Shown: positions 1 to 9,480, numbered from the stretch's first letter. The stretch is 42,539 bases of DNA from an uncultured Clostridia bacterium (GCA_947632135.1 CANRNZ010000004.1:1-42539); one strand, 5' to 3'. Notes: a model not told the origin generated them from the letters alone. Translations and numbers: made by a program.

Positions 1-1
1 C

Positions 2-412
2 TCAGTGTGCGCTCTCGGGGTCAGAGTTTCAAAGGACAGGCGCGTTTCGGCGGCAGGGGGATTTCTGCTTCAGGCGATGCCCGGAGCGTCGGACGAGTCG
101 CTTAAAAAAATCGAGGACAACATAAAGCTTATCTCCTCCGTTTCGTCGATGATTGAGAGCGGAAAAAACGGAAGAGAGATAATATCCGAGGTGTTCTCGG
201 GAATTCCGTATGAAATTTTCGACGAGTTCGAGACCGAATACAGATGTACATGCTCGAGAGAAAAATATTTAAGAGCGCTGAGTTCCCTTCCCGAATCCGA
301 CATAAATGAGCTTCGGGACTCCGACGAGCCGATTGAAACGTCCTGCCGCTTCTGCGGCTCGGTTTACACCTTTGAGCCCGAGGAAATAAAACCTCTTGAA
401 AAATTAAAATAA
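2..412 (+). CDS. hslO: Hsp33 family redox-regulated chaperone, C-terminal part (5' truncated by window)
   Basis: Translation has AAGGFLLQAMPGA and the C-terminal CxC...CxxC zinc motif (CTC ... CRFC) typical of Hsp33; ORF is open to the window edge. Confidence 0.9.
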   Translation, partial: SVCALGVRVSKDRRVSAAGGFLLQAMPGASDESLKKIEDNIKLISSVSSMIESGKNGREIISEVFSGIPYEIFDEFETEYRCTCSREKYLRALSSLPESDINELRDSDEPIETSCRFCGSVYTFEPEEIKPLEKLK

Positions 413-433
413 TAATATATCAGCTATCATGCG

Positions 434-474
434 AAAAAACGGAGACACGGTTTTATCCGATATCTCCGTTTTTT
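434..474. terminator. Bidirectional intrinsic terminator between convergent genes
   Basis: AAAAAACGGAGA ... TCTCCGTTTTTT inverted repeat with flanking A/T tracts. Confidence 0.8.
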
Positions 475-515
475 ATTTCTCTGTTTTTTATGCCTTTTTA
501 TGGTTTTTATGCCCT

Positions 516-1304
516 TTATCCCTCGTAGCTGACGCTGTCAAAATTTATATACAGACACGGGTCAACGCATACTCCGTCGATTGACAGCTCATAATGAACG
601 TGCGGTTCCTCGGCCACCTCCGCAAGCGCCGTATCGCCTACCGCCGCTATCGCCTGCCCGCATGTCACCGCGGCTCCCTGAACTATGCCGTCGGGTATTG
701 TCGAATAAAGTCCCTTGTAAGTGCTCACGGCGCCGCCCGAGTGGACTACCGTCATACATGTGCCCATCATCGGGTCCTCATAGATTGCGCCGACAACGCC
801 ATCTGCCGCGGCGCATACAGCCTCACCGGGAGATGCAGAAACGTCAACTCCCATATGAGTGCGGTAATCGTTCATTGTAACCGAAAAAACGGGAACCGTG
901 TCGCTGTGAGGATTTATGACCTCCCCCGCGACGGGGCTTCTGAACTCCGGAAGAGTGTTTGTCGGCTCACTTTCCGCGCCGTCATCGCTTTCGGTATCCG
1001 ATGAGGTGTCACTCTCCGTATCGCTCGGCAAAGCGTCCGCGTTTGCGTCCACCGCCTCGTCGGTATTTGCCGCCTCGTTTGTGTCCGCAGTCTTATCAGT
1101 TTCGTCCTCTGCGCCGACGCCTAACGGCAATCTTTCCTCGTTTAAAAGAAATTCGTCTGTCGCAAGGGCGTCGGAATTTGAAACATAGGAGCTTTTCTTC
1201 CCCACCGCGGATGTAACTCCCACAACTGCCGCGAGCGCGACAAGAATAACGACGACCGTAATGTACAGGCTTCTGTTTTGTTCTTTGCTTTTTTTATTTT
1301 CCAT
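516..1304 (-). CDS. Membrane-anchored M23/LytM-domain protein (SpoIIQ-like)
   Basis: Start taken at MENKKSKEQNRS (GGAGG upstream), single N-terminal TM, acidic Ser/Thr/Asp linker, C-terminal LytM fold with HMGVD and HVHYE motifs. Confidence 0.8.
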   Translation of the reverse strand: MENKKSKEQNRSLYITVVVILVALAAVVGVTSAVGKKSSYVSNSDALATDEFLLNEERLPLGVGAEDETDKTADTNEAANTDEAVDANADALPSDTESDTSSDTESDDGAESEPTNTLPEFRSPVAGEVINPHSDTVPVFSVTMNDYRTHMGVDVSASPGEAVCAAADGVVGAIYEDPMMGTCMTVVHSGGAVSTYKGLYSTIPDGIVQGAAVTCGQAIAAVGDTALAEVAEEPHVHYELSIDGVCVDPCLYINFDSVSYEG

Positions 1305-1420
1305 ATTCAATTCAATCCTCCGTGGCTTGTTACTGTTATTTTTGCCAAAAGTCAGGGTAATATACAGCTTTTTCAATTTTTTTATTTTTATATCCGTATG
1401 AGCGCGGCGCTCAGACTTTG

Positions 1421-1449
1421 TTGACATGCGGCGGGAAATATGATAATAT
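1421..1449 (+). promoter_or_regulatory. Sigma-A type promoter upstream of thyA-folA
   Basis: TTGACA (1421-1426), 17-nt spacer, TAATAT (1444-1449) with TGA just before the -10 box (extended -10 like). Confidence 0.65.
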
Positions 1450-1515
1450 TATTATGTAATTTTAAACGGCATTTATATCCATTAACCATTAACATCAAAT
1501 CGGAGGCGGCATCCA

Positions 1516-2418
1516 ATGTCAATGTGGGACAACGAATATATCGCTCTTTGCAAAAAAATACTTTCGGACGGCGTTGAGGTTGAAAACAGAACGGGAATAA
1601 ACAGCATAAAAATACCTTTTTATCATTTTACTCTCGACGTCGAGAAAGAGTTTCCCGCTCTCACAACAAAGCAGCTCTTTTTCAAAGTCGCAATACTTGA
1701 AATGCTCTGGATATATCAGGTTCAGTCCAACGACGTGAGGTGGCTGAAGGAGCGCGGGGTACATATATGGGACGAATGGGAAATCGGCGAGGACGGTATA
1801 TGGAGAGCCGAGCAGATGCTTCCCGGGGAGAGCGGCGTTCTTGAAAAGCGGCAAGTCGAAAAAAGCTTCGGAAAAGAGTGGGCGCACACCATAGGCACAG
1901 CTTACGGATATATAGTAAATAAATTTCAGATGACCCAAAGGCTTATCGAAACTATTAAAACTAATCCGACAGACCGTCGAATGGTAATGACCCTTTGGCA
2001 GGACGACTATGTGCCGACAGCGGTTCTTCCATCCTGCGTCTGGAGCAGTGAATGGGACGTGACAAACGGACGGCTGAGCGTGCTCGTTCACCAGAGAAGC
2101 TGCGACGTTCCGCTCGGACTGCCGTTTAACGTGACGCAGTACGCGGTACTGCAAAGCCTGATTGCCCACTGCACCGGGCTGAAGGTCGGAAGTCTTGACT
2201 GGAGCATAAAGGACGCGCACATCTATGTGAACCAGACCGAGGGCATAAAGGAGCAGATAAGGCGCTTTGACACGAGCGGCTCACTTCCCGCTCCGAGGCT
2301 TGTCATCTCCGACGGTGTGAGGGACTTTTTCAAAATAGACAATTCGAGAGAGCTGAAGGACATTAAAATCGAGGGATACGAGCATATGGGCAAAATATCA
2401 TTCCCGATTGCCACGTGA
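1516..2418 (+). CDS. thyA: Thymidylate synthase
   Basis: NRTGINS, LPSCVWSSEWDV (active Cys), QRSCDVPLGLPFNVTQYA, DAHIYVNQ motifs; GGAGG upstream. Confidence 0.97.
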   Translation: MSMWDNEYIALCKKILSDGVEVENRTGINSIKIPFYHFTLDVEKEFPALTTKQLFFKVAILEMLWIYQVQSNDVRWLKERGVHIWDEWEIGEDGIWRAEQMLPGESGVLEKRQVEKSFGKEWAHTIGTAYGYIVNKFQMTQRLIETIKTNPTDRRMVMTLWQDDYVPTAVLPSCVWSSEWDVTNGRLSVLVHQRSCDVPLGLPFNVTQYAVLQSLIAHCTGLKVGSLDWSIKDAHIYVNQTEGIKEQIRRFDTSGSLPAPRLVISDGVRDFFKIDNSRELKDIKIEGYEHMGKISFPIAT

Positions 2419-2455
2419 CACAAGTATATTATTAAAAAGTAAAAGGAGCGCGCCA

Positions 2456-2935
2456 ATGATATCAATGATAGCCGCAGTCGGCAAAAACAGAGAGCTCGGA
2501 AAAAACAACGACCTTATTTGGAGCCTCAGCGAGGACAAGAAATTTTTCAGAAGCACCACGCTTTCACACACGGTGGTAATGGGACGGAAAACCTTTGAAT
2601 CTCTCGGCGGACTCCTGCCGAAAAGGCGTCACGTTGTCCTCACGTCAAACAAAAGCTTTCACGCGGACGGCGTCGACGTCGTACACGGCGTTTCTGATGT
2701 AACGGACGAATTTGCCGCGTCGGAGGAGGAATGCTTTATAATCGGCGGCGGAGAGATATACACTCTTTTTCTTCCCTATGCCGAAAGAATTTATCTGACC
2801 GAAATTGACGATGTCTGCCCTGACGCCGAGGTATTTTTCCCCGAGTTTGACAAATCGCGATACAGCAAAAAACTTATATCCGAAATCGAGGAAAACGGAA
2901 TACATGCCGAAATAAAGCTGTATACAAGAATATAA
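2456..2935 (+). CDS. folA: Dihydrofolate reductase
   Basis: MISMIAAVGKNRELGKNNDLIWSLSEDKKFFRSTT ... VVMGRKTFESLGG ... FIIGGGEIY, classic DHFR; ATG at 2456 with AAGGAG upstream. Confidence 0.96.
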   Translation: MISMIAAVGKNRELGKNNDLIWSLSEDKKFFRSTTLSHTVVMGRKTFESLGGLLPKRRHVVLTSNKSFHADGVDVVHGVSDVTDEFAASEEECFIIGGGEIYTLFLPYAERIYLTEIDDVCPDAEVFFPEFDKSRYSKKLISEIEENGIHAEIKLYTRI

Positions 2936-2973
2936 TTTGATTTATAAGTTTTAAGTTTATAAGATAAAATTTT

Positions 2974-3010
2974 AAGCGGGCACCGTGAACGTCGGGACCC
3001 GCTTTGTTTT
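2974..3010. terminator. Intrinsic terminator after folA / end of convergent gene
   Basis: AAGCGGG ... CCCGCTT followed by TGTTTTTATTTT. Confidence 0.7.
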
Positions 3011-3019
3011 TATTTTACC

Positions 3020-3457
3020 TTATGTGTTTTGATGCGCTTGACTCTGTTTTTTTTCAAGAAAACGAAGGAAAACGCTGATGGCGGCGCATATAAAGACCGA
3101 GAGAAAAACCCAGTATACCGCGTACTCGGCGCATATCTGACCGTAAAAATTCAGTTTTTTTGCCGAGTAGTCCCACACGTTCATTTTTAAAAGCATGTTG
3201 AAAACGAGTCCGAAAAAAAGCTCGACTGTTATTACCGCGAGAGCGCACGCTACGCATTTTACAATAAACGACGCTCTCCTGCACTTTACGTTCAGTGTGA
3301 ACATAAAGAGAAAAGCGACGCCGCCCGCAATGAACATTGAAAAATGAGTATGCCCGCGCCAGAGTATTTCAATAAGCGCGTATCCCGCACCGCCGACGGC
3401 AAATACGGAGAGCGGCGCCAAAAGCTTTGACATTATGTTTTTTAAACGTATTTCCAA
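3020..3457 (-). CDS. Small multi-TM membrane protein, putative ABC transporter permease (CmpB-like family)
   Basis: Four hydrophobic segments; GxxGYALIEILWRGHTHFSMF and MNVWDYS..LNFYGQIC pattern resembles the ABC_trans_CmpB family; TTG start with GAGAGGTGA SD. Confidence 0.6.
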   Translation of the reverse strand: MEIRLKNIMSKLLAPLSVFAVGGAGYALIEILWRGHTHFSMFIAGGVAFLFMFTLNVKCRRASFIVKCVACALAVITVELFFGLVFNMLLKMNVWDYSAKKLNFYGQICAEYAVYWVFLSVFICAAISVFLRFLEKKQSQAHQNT

Positions 3458-3497
3458 TTTTATTCACCTCTCCCGCTATAATAGCCTTGAAAAAAAG

Positions 3498-3517
3498 CTT
3501 TTATACACTTTTATACA
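3498..3517. repeat. Perfect 10-bp direct duplication (CTTTTATACA x2)
   Basis: Read directly in the divergent spacer. Confidence 0.95.
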
Positions 3518-3630
3518 AAAGAGATTTTTTATTTGAATATTTTGAAAACACTTTATTTTCTTTCCCATTTATGGTAAAATAAACTTTATAAGTTATATAT
3601 TATAATATATTGCCAAAGCGGAGGGTTAAA

Positions 3631-4356
3631 ATGAACGACGCACTGAAACTCGGAATACTCGGCGGGCTCGGGCCGATGGCAAGCGCTTACTTTTACGAAA
3701 TGATAACAGCGCACACAAAAGCCGAAAGAGACCAGGACCATATAGACATACTGCTGAGCAGCCGCGCGACTACCCCCGACAGGACTGATTTTATTATGGG
3801 AAAAAGCGACGTCAGCCCTCTGCCCGTAATGATAGAGGACGCAAAGTACCTTGAGAGCTGCAACGTTTCCGCGATAGTCATTCCGTGCAACACCGCGCAC
3901 TATTTTATAGACGAGATAAGAAAGTCCGTGTCGATACCGATGCCGAGCATAATAACCGAAACAGTAAACCATGTGAAGCGCTGCAAAAGGAAAAAGGCGG
4001 GTATCATGGCAACGGACGGCACAATATCGACAAATACATATCAGATGGAGTGCGATAGGCTCGGTATCGGCTGGGAGACGCCGTCAGAGGAAAATCAAAA
4101 AATTCTGATGGAGCTGATATACGGCTGTGTAAAGGGCGGGAGAAAAGCCGACGCCGAAAAGTTTTACGCGGTAGCTGACGAGCTGTGGCAAAAGGGGTGC
4201 GACACCGTCATACTCGGCTGTACGGAGCTCTCCGTCATAAACCGCGCTCTGCCCCGCGATTCAAGGTACGTCGACTCTCTCGAGGTGCTGGCTTACACGG
4301 CAATAAAGCTCTGCTCGCACACTCCGACGGGCTTCGGCGAGGATTTTAACTATTAA
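3631..4356 (+). CDS. Aspartate/glutamate racemase family protein
   Basis: LGILGGLGPMAS...; PCNTAH and GCTEL catalytic Cys motifs. Confidence 0.92.
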   Translation: MNDALKLGILGGLGPMASAYFYEMITAHTKAERDQDHIDILLSSRATTPDRTDFIMGKSDVSPLPVMIEDAKYLESCNVSAIVIPCNTAHYFIDEIRKSVSIPMPSIITETVNHVKRCKRKKAGIMATDGTISTNTYQMECDRLGIGWETPSEENQKILMELIYGCVKGGRKADAEKFYAVADELWQKGCDTVILGCTELSVINRALPRDSRYVDSLEVLAYTAIKLCSHTPTGFGEDFNY

Positions 4357-4378
4357 ATTTAATCAAGATTTAATCAAG
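4357..4378. repeat. Perfect 11-bp direct duplication (ATTTAATCAAG x2)
   Basis: Read directly at the racemase stop codon / spacer. Confidence 0.95.
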
Positions 4379-4415
4379 AAAGATAAGAGAAGGACAAGAA
4401 ATAAAGGATTATGAA

Positions 4416-5831
4416 ATGACAAACAATAACAACGGCAATCGAAATTACAATTTCAATAACTTAAATAACGATATCGGCATAAGTCGGGATATAAGCGGCG
4501 GCGGAAACAACAATAACGATAATTCGGGAAAAATAAAAAAATATCTGCCGATAATCCTCGCCGCCGTTATCGTACTGACCCTCGCGGCGCTCGCGGCCGT
4601 ACTGATTTTTAAAGGCAAGGAAAACACGGACGAAAACAGTGCCGCCGATGATGACCCTTACAGCAGACCCGAAATAAGCGAAACAAGGGGCGTTTTCGTT
4701 CCGAGCGTGTTCAATCTCGCCTTTCCGTCAAAGCCCGACCTCAGCGATGACGAGCTGAAAGCCGAAATCGACTCTATTATTAAAAAGGCAAAGGAAATAG
4801 GTCTGAACAGTATATTTTTTCAGGTTCGTCCCGCATGCGACGCTCTGTACGATTCCGATATTTTTCCGACGTCGGAATATCTAAGCACGGACGGGGAGCG
4901 CGGCTTTGACTGTCTCGAATACTTTGTAAACGAGTGTCACAAGGAAAAAATGGCGCTTCACGCGTGGATAAATCCTCTGAGGGTATCCGCCTCAAAGAGC
5001 GACCTTTCCGAGCTTGCAAAGGATTCTCCGGCGCTGAAGATTGAAAACTCCGTCGTTTCATACGCAGGAAAACTCTATTTTGACCCGGGGATACCCGAGG
5101 TTCGCGAGCTCGTCTGTCGGGGAGTACGCGAGATTTGCGAAAAATACAACGTCGACGGGATAATTTTTGACGATTATTTTTACCCCTATAAGGTTTACAC
5201 AACAGCCGAGGACGGCACGAGTACTCTTGCCGCCTTCGCCGATGAAAAGACGTTTGAGACTTACGGCGGAGACTTTTCGTCAATCGACGATTTCAGACGG
5301 GCAAATATAAACGAGCTTATAAAAAGCGTCTATGAAACTGTAAAGGATTCTGACGAGGAATGTCTGTTCGGCGTTTCCTGCTTCGGTATATGGCAGAATA
5401 TAAACGGCGAGAACGGCGGCTCGCATACACACGGCAGCGAGAGCTACAGTGAAACGTATTCAGACACGCTGAGCTGGGTCGAGGGCGGCTACGTCGACTA
5501 CGTCGCGCCTCAGATATACTGGGAGACAAACAATCTCGCGGCAAGCTACAAGGTTCTTGCAAAGTGGTGGGACTCAAAGCTTGAGAACACGGGCGTCTCG
5601 CTTCTCATCGCTCATGCCGCCTACAAGTACGACGGCACATTCAATCCGAGCGAGGGAGAAATGACAAGGCAGCTCGTTTTAAACGGCGAGCTTTCAAACT
5701 GCAAGGGCAGTATATTCTACAGTTTTGCGTCTCTTCGGGACAACATAGGCGGCGTCACGGACGAAATCACGAAATACTATGCAGAGCGCGAAAGTGCCGA
5801 AAGTAAAGACACTCAAAGCGCTGAAAACTAA
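4416..5831 (+). CDS. Glycosyl hydrolase-like 10 (DUF187/YddW-type) family protein with Asn-rich N-terminal tail and TM anchor
   Basis: ETRGVFVPSVFNLAFP...GLNSIFFQVRPACDALYDSDIFPTSEYL...LHAWINPLRVS...VDGIIFDDYFYP...YVDYVAPQIYWE motifs. Confidence 0.88.
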   Translation: MTNNNNGNRNYNFNNLNNDIGISRDISGGGNNNNDNSGKIKKYLPIILAAVIVLTLAALAAVLIFKGKENTDENSAADDDPYSRPEISETRGVFVPSVFNLAFPSKPDLSDDELKAEIDSIIKKAKEIGLNSIFFQVRPACDALYDSDIFPTSEYLSTDGERGFDCLEYFVNECHKEKMALHAWINPLRVSASKSDLSELAKDSPALKIENSVVSYAGKLYFDPGIPEVRELVCRGVREICEKYNVDGIIFDDYFYPYKVYTTAEDGTSTLAAFADEKTFETYGGDFSSIDDFRRANINELIKSVYETVKDSDEECLFGVSCFGIWQNINGENGGSHTHGSESYSETYSDTLSWVEGGYVDYVAPQIYWETNNLAASYKVLAKWWDSKLENTGVSLLIAHAAYKYDGTFNPSEGEMTRQLVLNGELSNCKGSIFYSFASLRDNIGGVTDEITKYYAERESAESKDTQSAEN

Positions 5832-5893
5832 AATTATATATTTTCAAAGATTAAATTACATATTTATTCATTTATTCATTCAAATTCATAAAA

Positions 5894-6847
5894 ATGCTTA
5901 AAAAAATATTATCTGTTATAATGTGCGCCGCGCTGTGCGCTTTTGTTCCGTCGTGCGGCAGAGAAAAGCCGGACGTCGGTGAGAAAAAAATAAAAATAGT
6001 GGGAACGGTGTTTCCGCCTTATGATTTTGCAAGGGAGGTCGGCGGCAAGTACGCCGACGTCGAGATGCTGATGCCGCCGGGAAGCGACAGCCACAGCTAC
6101 AGCGGAGACAACCCCGCCGATATCTTGAAAATCAAAAACGCCGATGTTTTTATTTACGTAGGCGGCGAGAGCGAATCAAAGTGGGTTGGCGATATTCTTT
6201 CCCGCATTGAGCGCTCCGAGGGGAAAATTCCGCTCACGGTTTCGCTCATTGACGTCTGCGATACTCTTTTTGAAGATGAAAACGGTATATTTGAGACAGA
6301 AAGCGGCAAGAGTGAGGCGGACGAGCATGTGTGGACGTCGCTGAGAAACAGCGAGATGGCTGCGGCGGCGGTGCGCGACGCCGTTTGCAGTGTCGACTCA
6401 AATCACGCGGATTACTACAAAGAAAGAGCGGAAAGTTATATAGAGAAGTTAAGACGGCTTGATGCAGATTTCAAAAAGCTGTTTGAGGACAGCGAAAACA
6501 AGACGTTCGTATTCGCCGACAGATTTCCTTACAGATATTTTGCAAATGACTACTCGCTCGAATGCTTTGCCGCGTTCAACGGCTGCGCGTCCGAGAGCGA
6601 ACCGTCGCCTACCACCATAGTCAAGCTGTGCGGTATTGTAAAAGAAAAAAATCTAAAAAACATTTTCTATATCGAGACGTCGAAAAGCGGTGTGCCGTCG
6701 GTTGTCTCGAAGGCGACGGGCGCCGCCCCGCTTCTTCTCTTCTCATGTCATACCGTGAGCGAAAAACAACTGAAAGACGGCGTGACATATCTCTCTCTTA
6801 TGAAAGAAAATTATGAAACCTTTAAAGAGGCTGTGAAAAATGACTGA
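5894..6847 (+). CDS. znuA: Metal (zinc/manganese) ABC transporter substrate-binding lipoprotein
   Basis: Signal peptide with Cys lipobox (FVPSCG), FPPYDFAREVGGKYADVEMLMPPGSDSHSYSGDNPADILKIKNADVFIYVGG typical of ZnuA/AdcA-like proteins. Confidence 0.88.
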   Translation: MLKKILSVIMCAALCAFVPSCGREKPDVGEKKIKIVGTVFPPYDFAREVGGKYADVEMLMPPGSDSHSYSGDNPADILKIKNADVFIYVGGESESKWVGDILSRIERSEGKIPLTVSLIDVCDTLFEDENGIFETESGKSEADEHVWTSLRNSEMAAAAVRDAVCSVDSNHADYYKERAESYIEKLRRLDADFKKLFEDSENKTFVFADRFPYRYFANDYSLECFAAFNGCASESEPSPTTIVKLCGIVKEKNLKNIFYIETSKSGVPSVVSKATGAAPLLLFSCHTVSEKQLKDGVTYLSLMKENYETFKEAVKND

Positions 6848-7568
6848 TTCAAACGATGTTTATATAAGATGCCGCGGAGCCGCTTTTTCATACAACGGAA
6901 AGACCGCGCTGAGTAATGTCTCCTTTGAGCTTTCAAGGGGCGATTACCTTTGCGTGCTCGGTGAAAACGGAACGGGAAAGAGCACGCTTGTAAAAGGGCT
7001 TCTCGGGCTGATAAAGCCCGATGTCGGAACTGTGGAATACATAGGAGCGTCAAGGAGCGACATCGGATATCTCCCGCAGACGTCGGGGATACCCTCGGAT
7101 TTCCCGTCGTCAGTTTACGAGGCTGTTCTTCAAGGTCAGCTGAAGAAGCTCGGGCGCCGCTTCTTCTATTCAAAAGAGGACAAAGCGGACGCCGAGAACA
7201 ATATGCGGCTTTTAGGTATTGAAAATCTGAAAAACAAGAGCTTCGGTCTGCTCTCGGGCGGTCAGAAGCAAAGAGCGCTGCTCGCGCGCGCTCTCTGCGC
7301 CGCGAATAAAATTCTTCTTCTTGACGAGCCTGTCGCGGGGCTTGACCCTCTTGTCACAAGCGAAATGTATGAAATTATATCAAAGCTGAACCGCGAACGC
7401 GGACTATCTGTCGTCATGGTGTCCCACGACACAAAAAGCGCCGCGAAATTCGCCACACATATACTCCATATAAAAAACGAACCTGTGTTTTTCGGCACGT
7501 CGGAGGAATATATGAAAACCGAGCTTTACAACGAATTTTTAGGAGGCTGCGGGCATGAGCATCACTGA
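6840..7568 (+). CDS. znuC: Metal ABC transporter ATP-binding protein
   Basis: Walker A GENGTGKST, signature LLSGGQKQR, Walker B ILLLDEPVAGLDP; overlaps znuA by 8 nt. Confidence 0.92.
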   Translation: MTDSNDVYIRCRGAAFSYNGKTALSNVSFELSRGDYLCVLGENGTGKSTLVKGLLGLIKPDVGTVEYIGASRSDIGYLPQTSGIPSDFPSSVYEAVLQGQLKKLGRRFFYSKEDKADAENNMRLLGIENLKNKSFGLLSGGQKQRALLARALCAANKILLLDEPVAGLDPLVTSEMYEIISKLNRERGLSVVMVSHDTKSAAKFATHILHIKNEPVFFGTSEEYMKTELYNEFLGGCGHEHH

Positions 7569-8424
7569 CATTTTCACAAATCCCCTTATTCTTTCCATGT
7601 TTCTCGGAGCGCTGTTTATAGGAATTTTAATATCTCTTTCCGCTTCCCTGCTTGGCGTAACTCTTGTTTTGAAAAAATATTCGATGCTCGGCGACGGACT
7701 GGCGCATATAGGATTCGGCTCGATGGCAGTCGCCGCGCTGAGCGAGAAGATACTGCGCAATAAATTCGACGGCACCCTCGGCGACTATTCCCTTCTCATA
7801 TCCGTACCGATTGTTATTGCCGCCGCAGTTTTCATACTGAGGCAAAACGAGCACTCAAAGCTGAACGGAGATTCGGCAGTCGCGCTCGTTTCAACAAGCG
7901 CGCTCGCTCTCGGGTACATAATTTACAGCTACGCCACGGGACAGGCCTCGGACGTTTGCTCGAGCATGTTCGGCTCGGCATCTCTTCTCACTCCCTCAAC
8001 TGCTGATATCGTAACGACGGTGATTCTCTCGGCAATCGTGATAAGCGTGTTTGTCTGCTGCTTCAACAGAATATTTGCGGTAACCTTTGACGAGACTTTT
8101 TCAAAAGCAATCGGCTTTAACGCCGACAGATATAAAACGGTTATAGCGGTACTTATTGCCCTGACTATCGTAATGGGAATGAAAATGCTCGGAACTGTCA
8201 TGATATCGGGGCTTATAGTCTTCCCCGCTCTCAGCTCGATGAGAATATGCCGCACATTCAAATCCGTCGTTGTGTGCTCCGCCGTCATATCCGTCATATG
8301 CTCCGTTCTCGGAATACTTTCCGCGTTTCTTATAAACGGACTTACAATAGGTCCCGCCGTGGTAGTTGTAAACCTCGTATTTTATATCGCTCTCGGCGTA
8401 TTCGGAAAAATCAAGAAGGCATAA
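7555..8424 (+). CDS. znuB: Metal ABC transporter permease (ABC-3 family)
   Basis: Multi-TM; LGVTLVLKKYSMLGDGLAHIGFGSMAVA and GTVMISGLIVFPALSSMRIC motifs; overlaps znuC by 14 nt. Confidence 0.92.
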   Translation: MSITDIFTNPLILSMFLGALFIGILISLSASLLGVTLVLKKYSMLGDGLAHIGFGSMAVAALSEKILRNKFDGTLGDYSLLISVPIVIAAAVFILRQNEHSKLNGDSAVALVSTSALALGYIIYSYATGQASDVCSSMFGSASLLTPSTADIVTTVILSAIVISVFVCCFNRIFAVTFDETFSKAIGFNADRYKTVIAVLIALTIVMGMKMLGTVMISGLIVFPALSSMRICRTFKSVVVCSAVISVICSVLGILSAFLINGLTIGPAVVVVNLVFYIALGVFGKIKKA

Positions 8425-8539
8425 CAGAGCGCTCTTTAATAAAGTACTTTTTCACTTCTTATTCGCCCTACTGAACCGACGGTTTATTAAAACTAAACTC
8501 AGGGTTTACAAATATTTCCGAAATACAACTCCGAGTCGC

Positions 8540-8569
8540 TTTACACAGCATTGGCAACGGCATTATAAT
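8540..8569 (+). promoter_or_regulatory. Candidate promoter of the XRE regulator
   Basis: TTTACA (8540-8545), 18-nt spacer, TATAAT (8564-8569). Confidence 0.5.
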
Positions 8570-8654
8570 TTAAAGTGAAGAGAGTCGAACCTTATTAAGA
8601 ATAAAAAAATTAAAAACCGAAGAAGAGTATAAAAGGAAGTAAAGGAGAAAAATT

Positions 8655-9140
8655 ATGAGCACATTCGGAGAAAGAATTGCAGAGCTCAGAAAAAGCAAAA
8701 ACATGACGCAGGAAACGCTTTCCCGAAAACTGAACGTGACGGCGCAGGCTGTCTCAAAATGGGAGAGAGACGAGTCTATGCCCGATGTATCACTTATTCC
8801 GTGCCTTGCCGAAATTCTTGATGTGACGACCGACACTCTTTTCGGCATTGAAAAGAAATCTGTTGTTGAGTATCGCGGTACGAACGAAAAGAGCTTTGAA
8901 AAGACCGTTCTCAAAATCAATATGAAATCGGGAGGCGACAATATAAAGCTGAATATTCCGCTTCCCCTATTAAAAACAATGAACGCCACAGAAGGTATTA
9001 CAAATCTTCTGAATAACGGAACGCACATTCCGCCCTTTGGTTTTGATACCTTAATACAAATGATTGAATGCGGAGCGGACGGAAAGCTTATAGATATAAA
9101 TGATGACGACGGCAGCAGCATAGTCATAGAAGTTGTATAA
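8655..9140 (+). CDS. XRE-family HTH transcriptional regulator with C-terminal SHOCT-like/YvlB-type domain
   Basis: N-terminal HTH (ERIAELRKSKNMTQETLSRKLNVTAQAVSKWERDESMPD); C-terminal FEKTVLKINMKSGGDNIKLNIPLPLL...FDTLIQMIECGADGKLIDINDDDGSSIVIEV. Confidence 0.85.
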   Translation: MSTFGERIAELRKSKNMTQETLSRKLNVTAQAVSKWERDESMPDVSLIPCLAEILDVTTDTLFGIEKKSVVEYRGTNEKSFEKTVLKINMKSGGDNIKLNIPLPLLKTMNATEGITNLLNNGTHIPPFGFDTLIQMIECGADGKLIDINDDDGSSIVIEVV

Positions 9141-9156
9141 AACATTGAGAAAAATC

Positions 9157-9264
9157 CTACCTGATAAACAGGTAGAAGCAGATTAAATACGAAGCGGTTT
9201 TTTGCTCAAACACACAAAGCCGCATGTCTTAAATTCAAAACGGGGCCGACGACCCGTTTTTTGT
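9157..9264 (+). terminator. Three successive hairpins ending in an intrinsic terminator
   Basis: CTACCTG-ATAAA-CAGGTAG (9157-9175); GCGG...CCGC (about 9194-9223); AAAACGGGgccgacgaCCCGTTTTTTG (9237-9264). Confidence 0.65.
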
Positions 9265-9451
9265 TAATATTTCAATTAAATGGCGGAAAATATGCTGTAA
9301 AATAGTTAATTGTTCCTAAAAATCTTTTTATCCCAAACTATTGATTCACAATTTATTTTATATTATAATAAAATAAATGCAATAAATAATAACATTTCAA
9401 GTGCTTTTGTCGACGAACAGGCATGAAATATCGACGAATGCGCACGTTGTA

Positions 9452-9480
9452 TTGATTATGACTCTCGCCTCGGTTACAAT
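9452..9480 (+). promoter_or_regulatory. Candidate promoter of the ABC exporter cluster
   Basis: TTGATT (9452-9457), 17-nt spacer, TACAAT (9475-9480). Confidence 0.45.

Noticed and set aside
1519-2220. 233-aa minus-strand ORF opposite thyA
   Set aside because: Fully antisense to an unmistakable thymidylate synthase; no domain features.
4780-5283. 167-aa Arg-rich minus ORF opposite the GHL10 gene
   Set aside because: Antisense artefact, Arg/Ser-rich composition typical of shadow frames.
5831-5894. Zur/MntR operator upstream of znuA
   Set aside because: The short AT-rich spacer has only TTTATTCA repeats; no convincing palindromic metal-regulator box.
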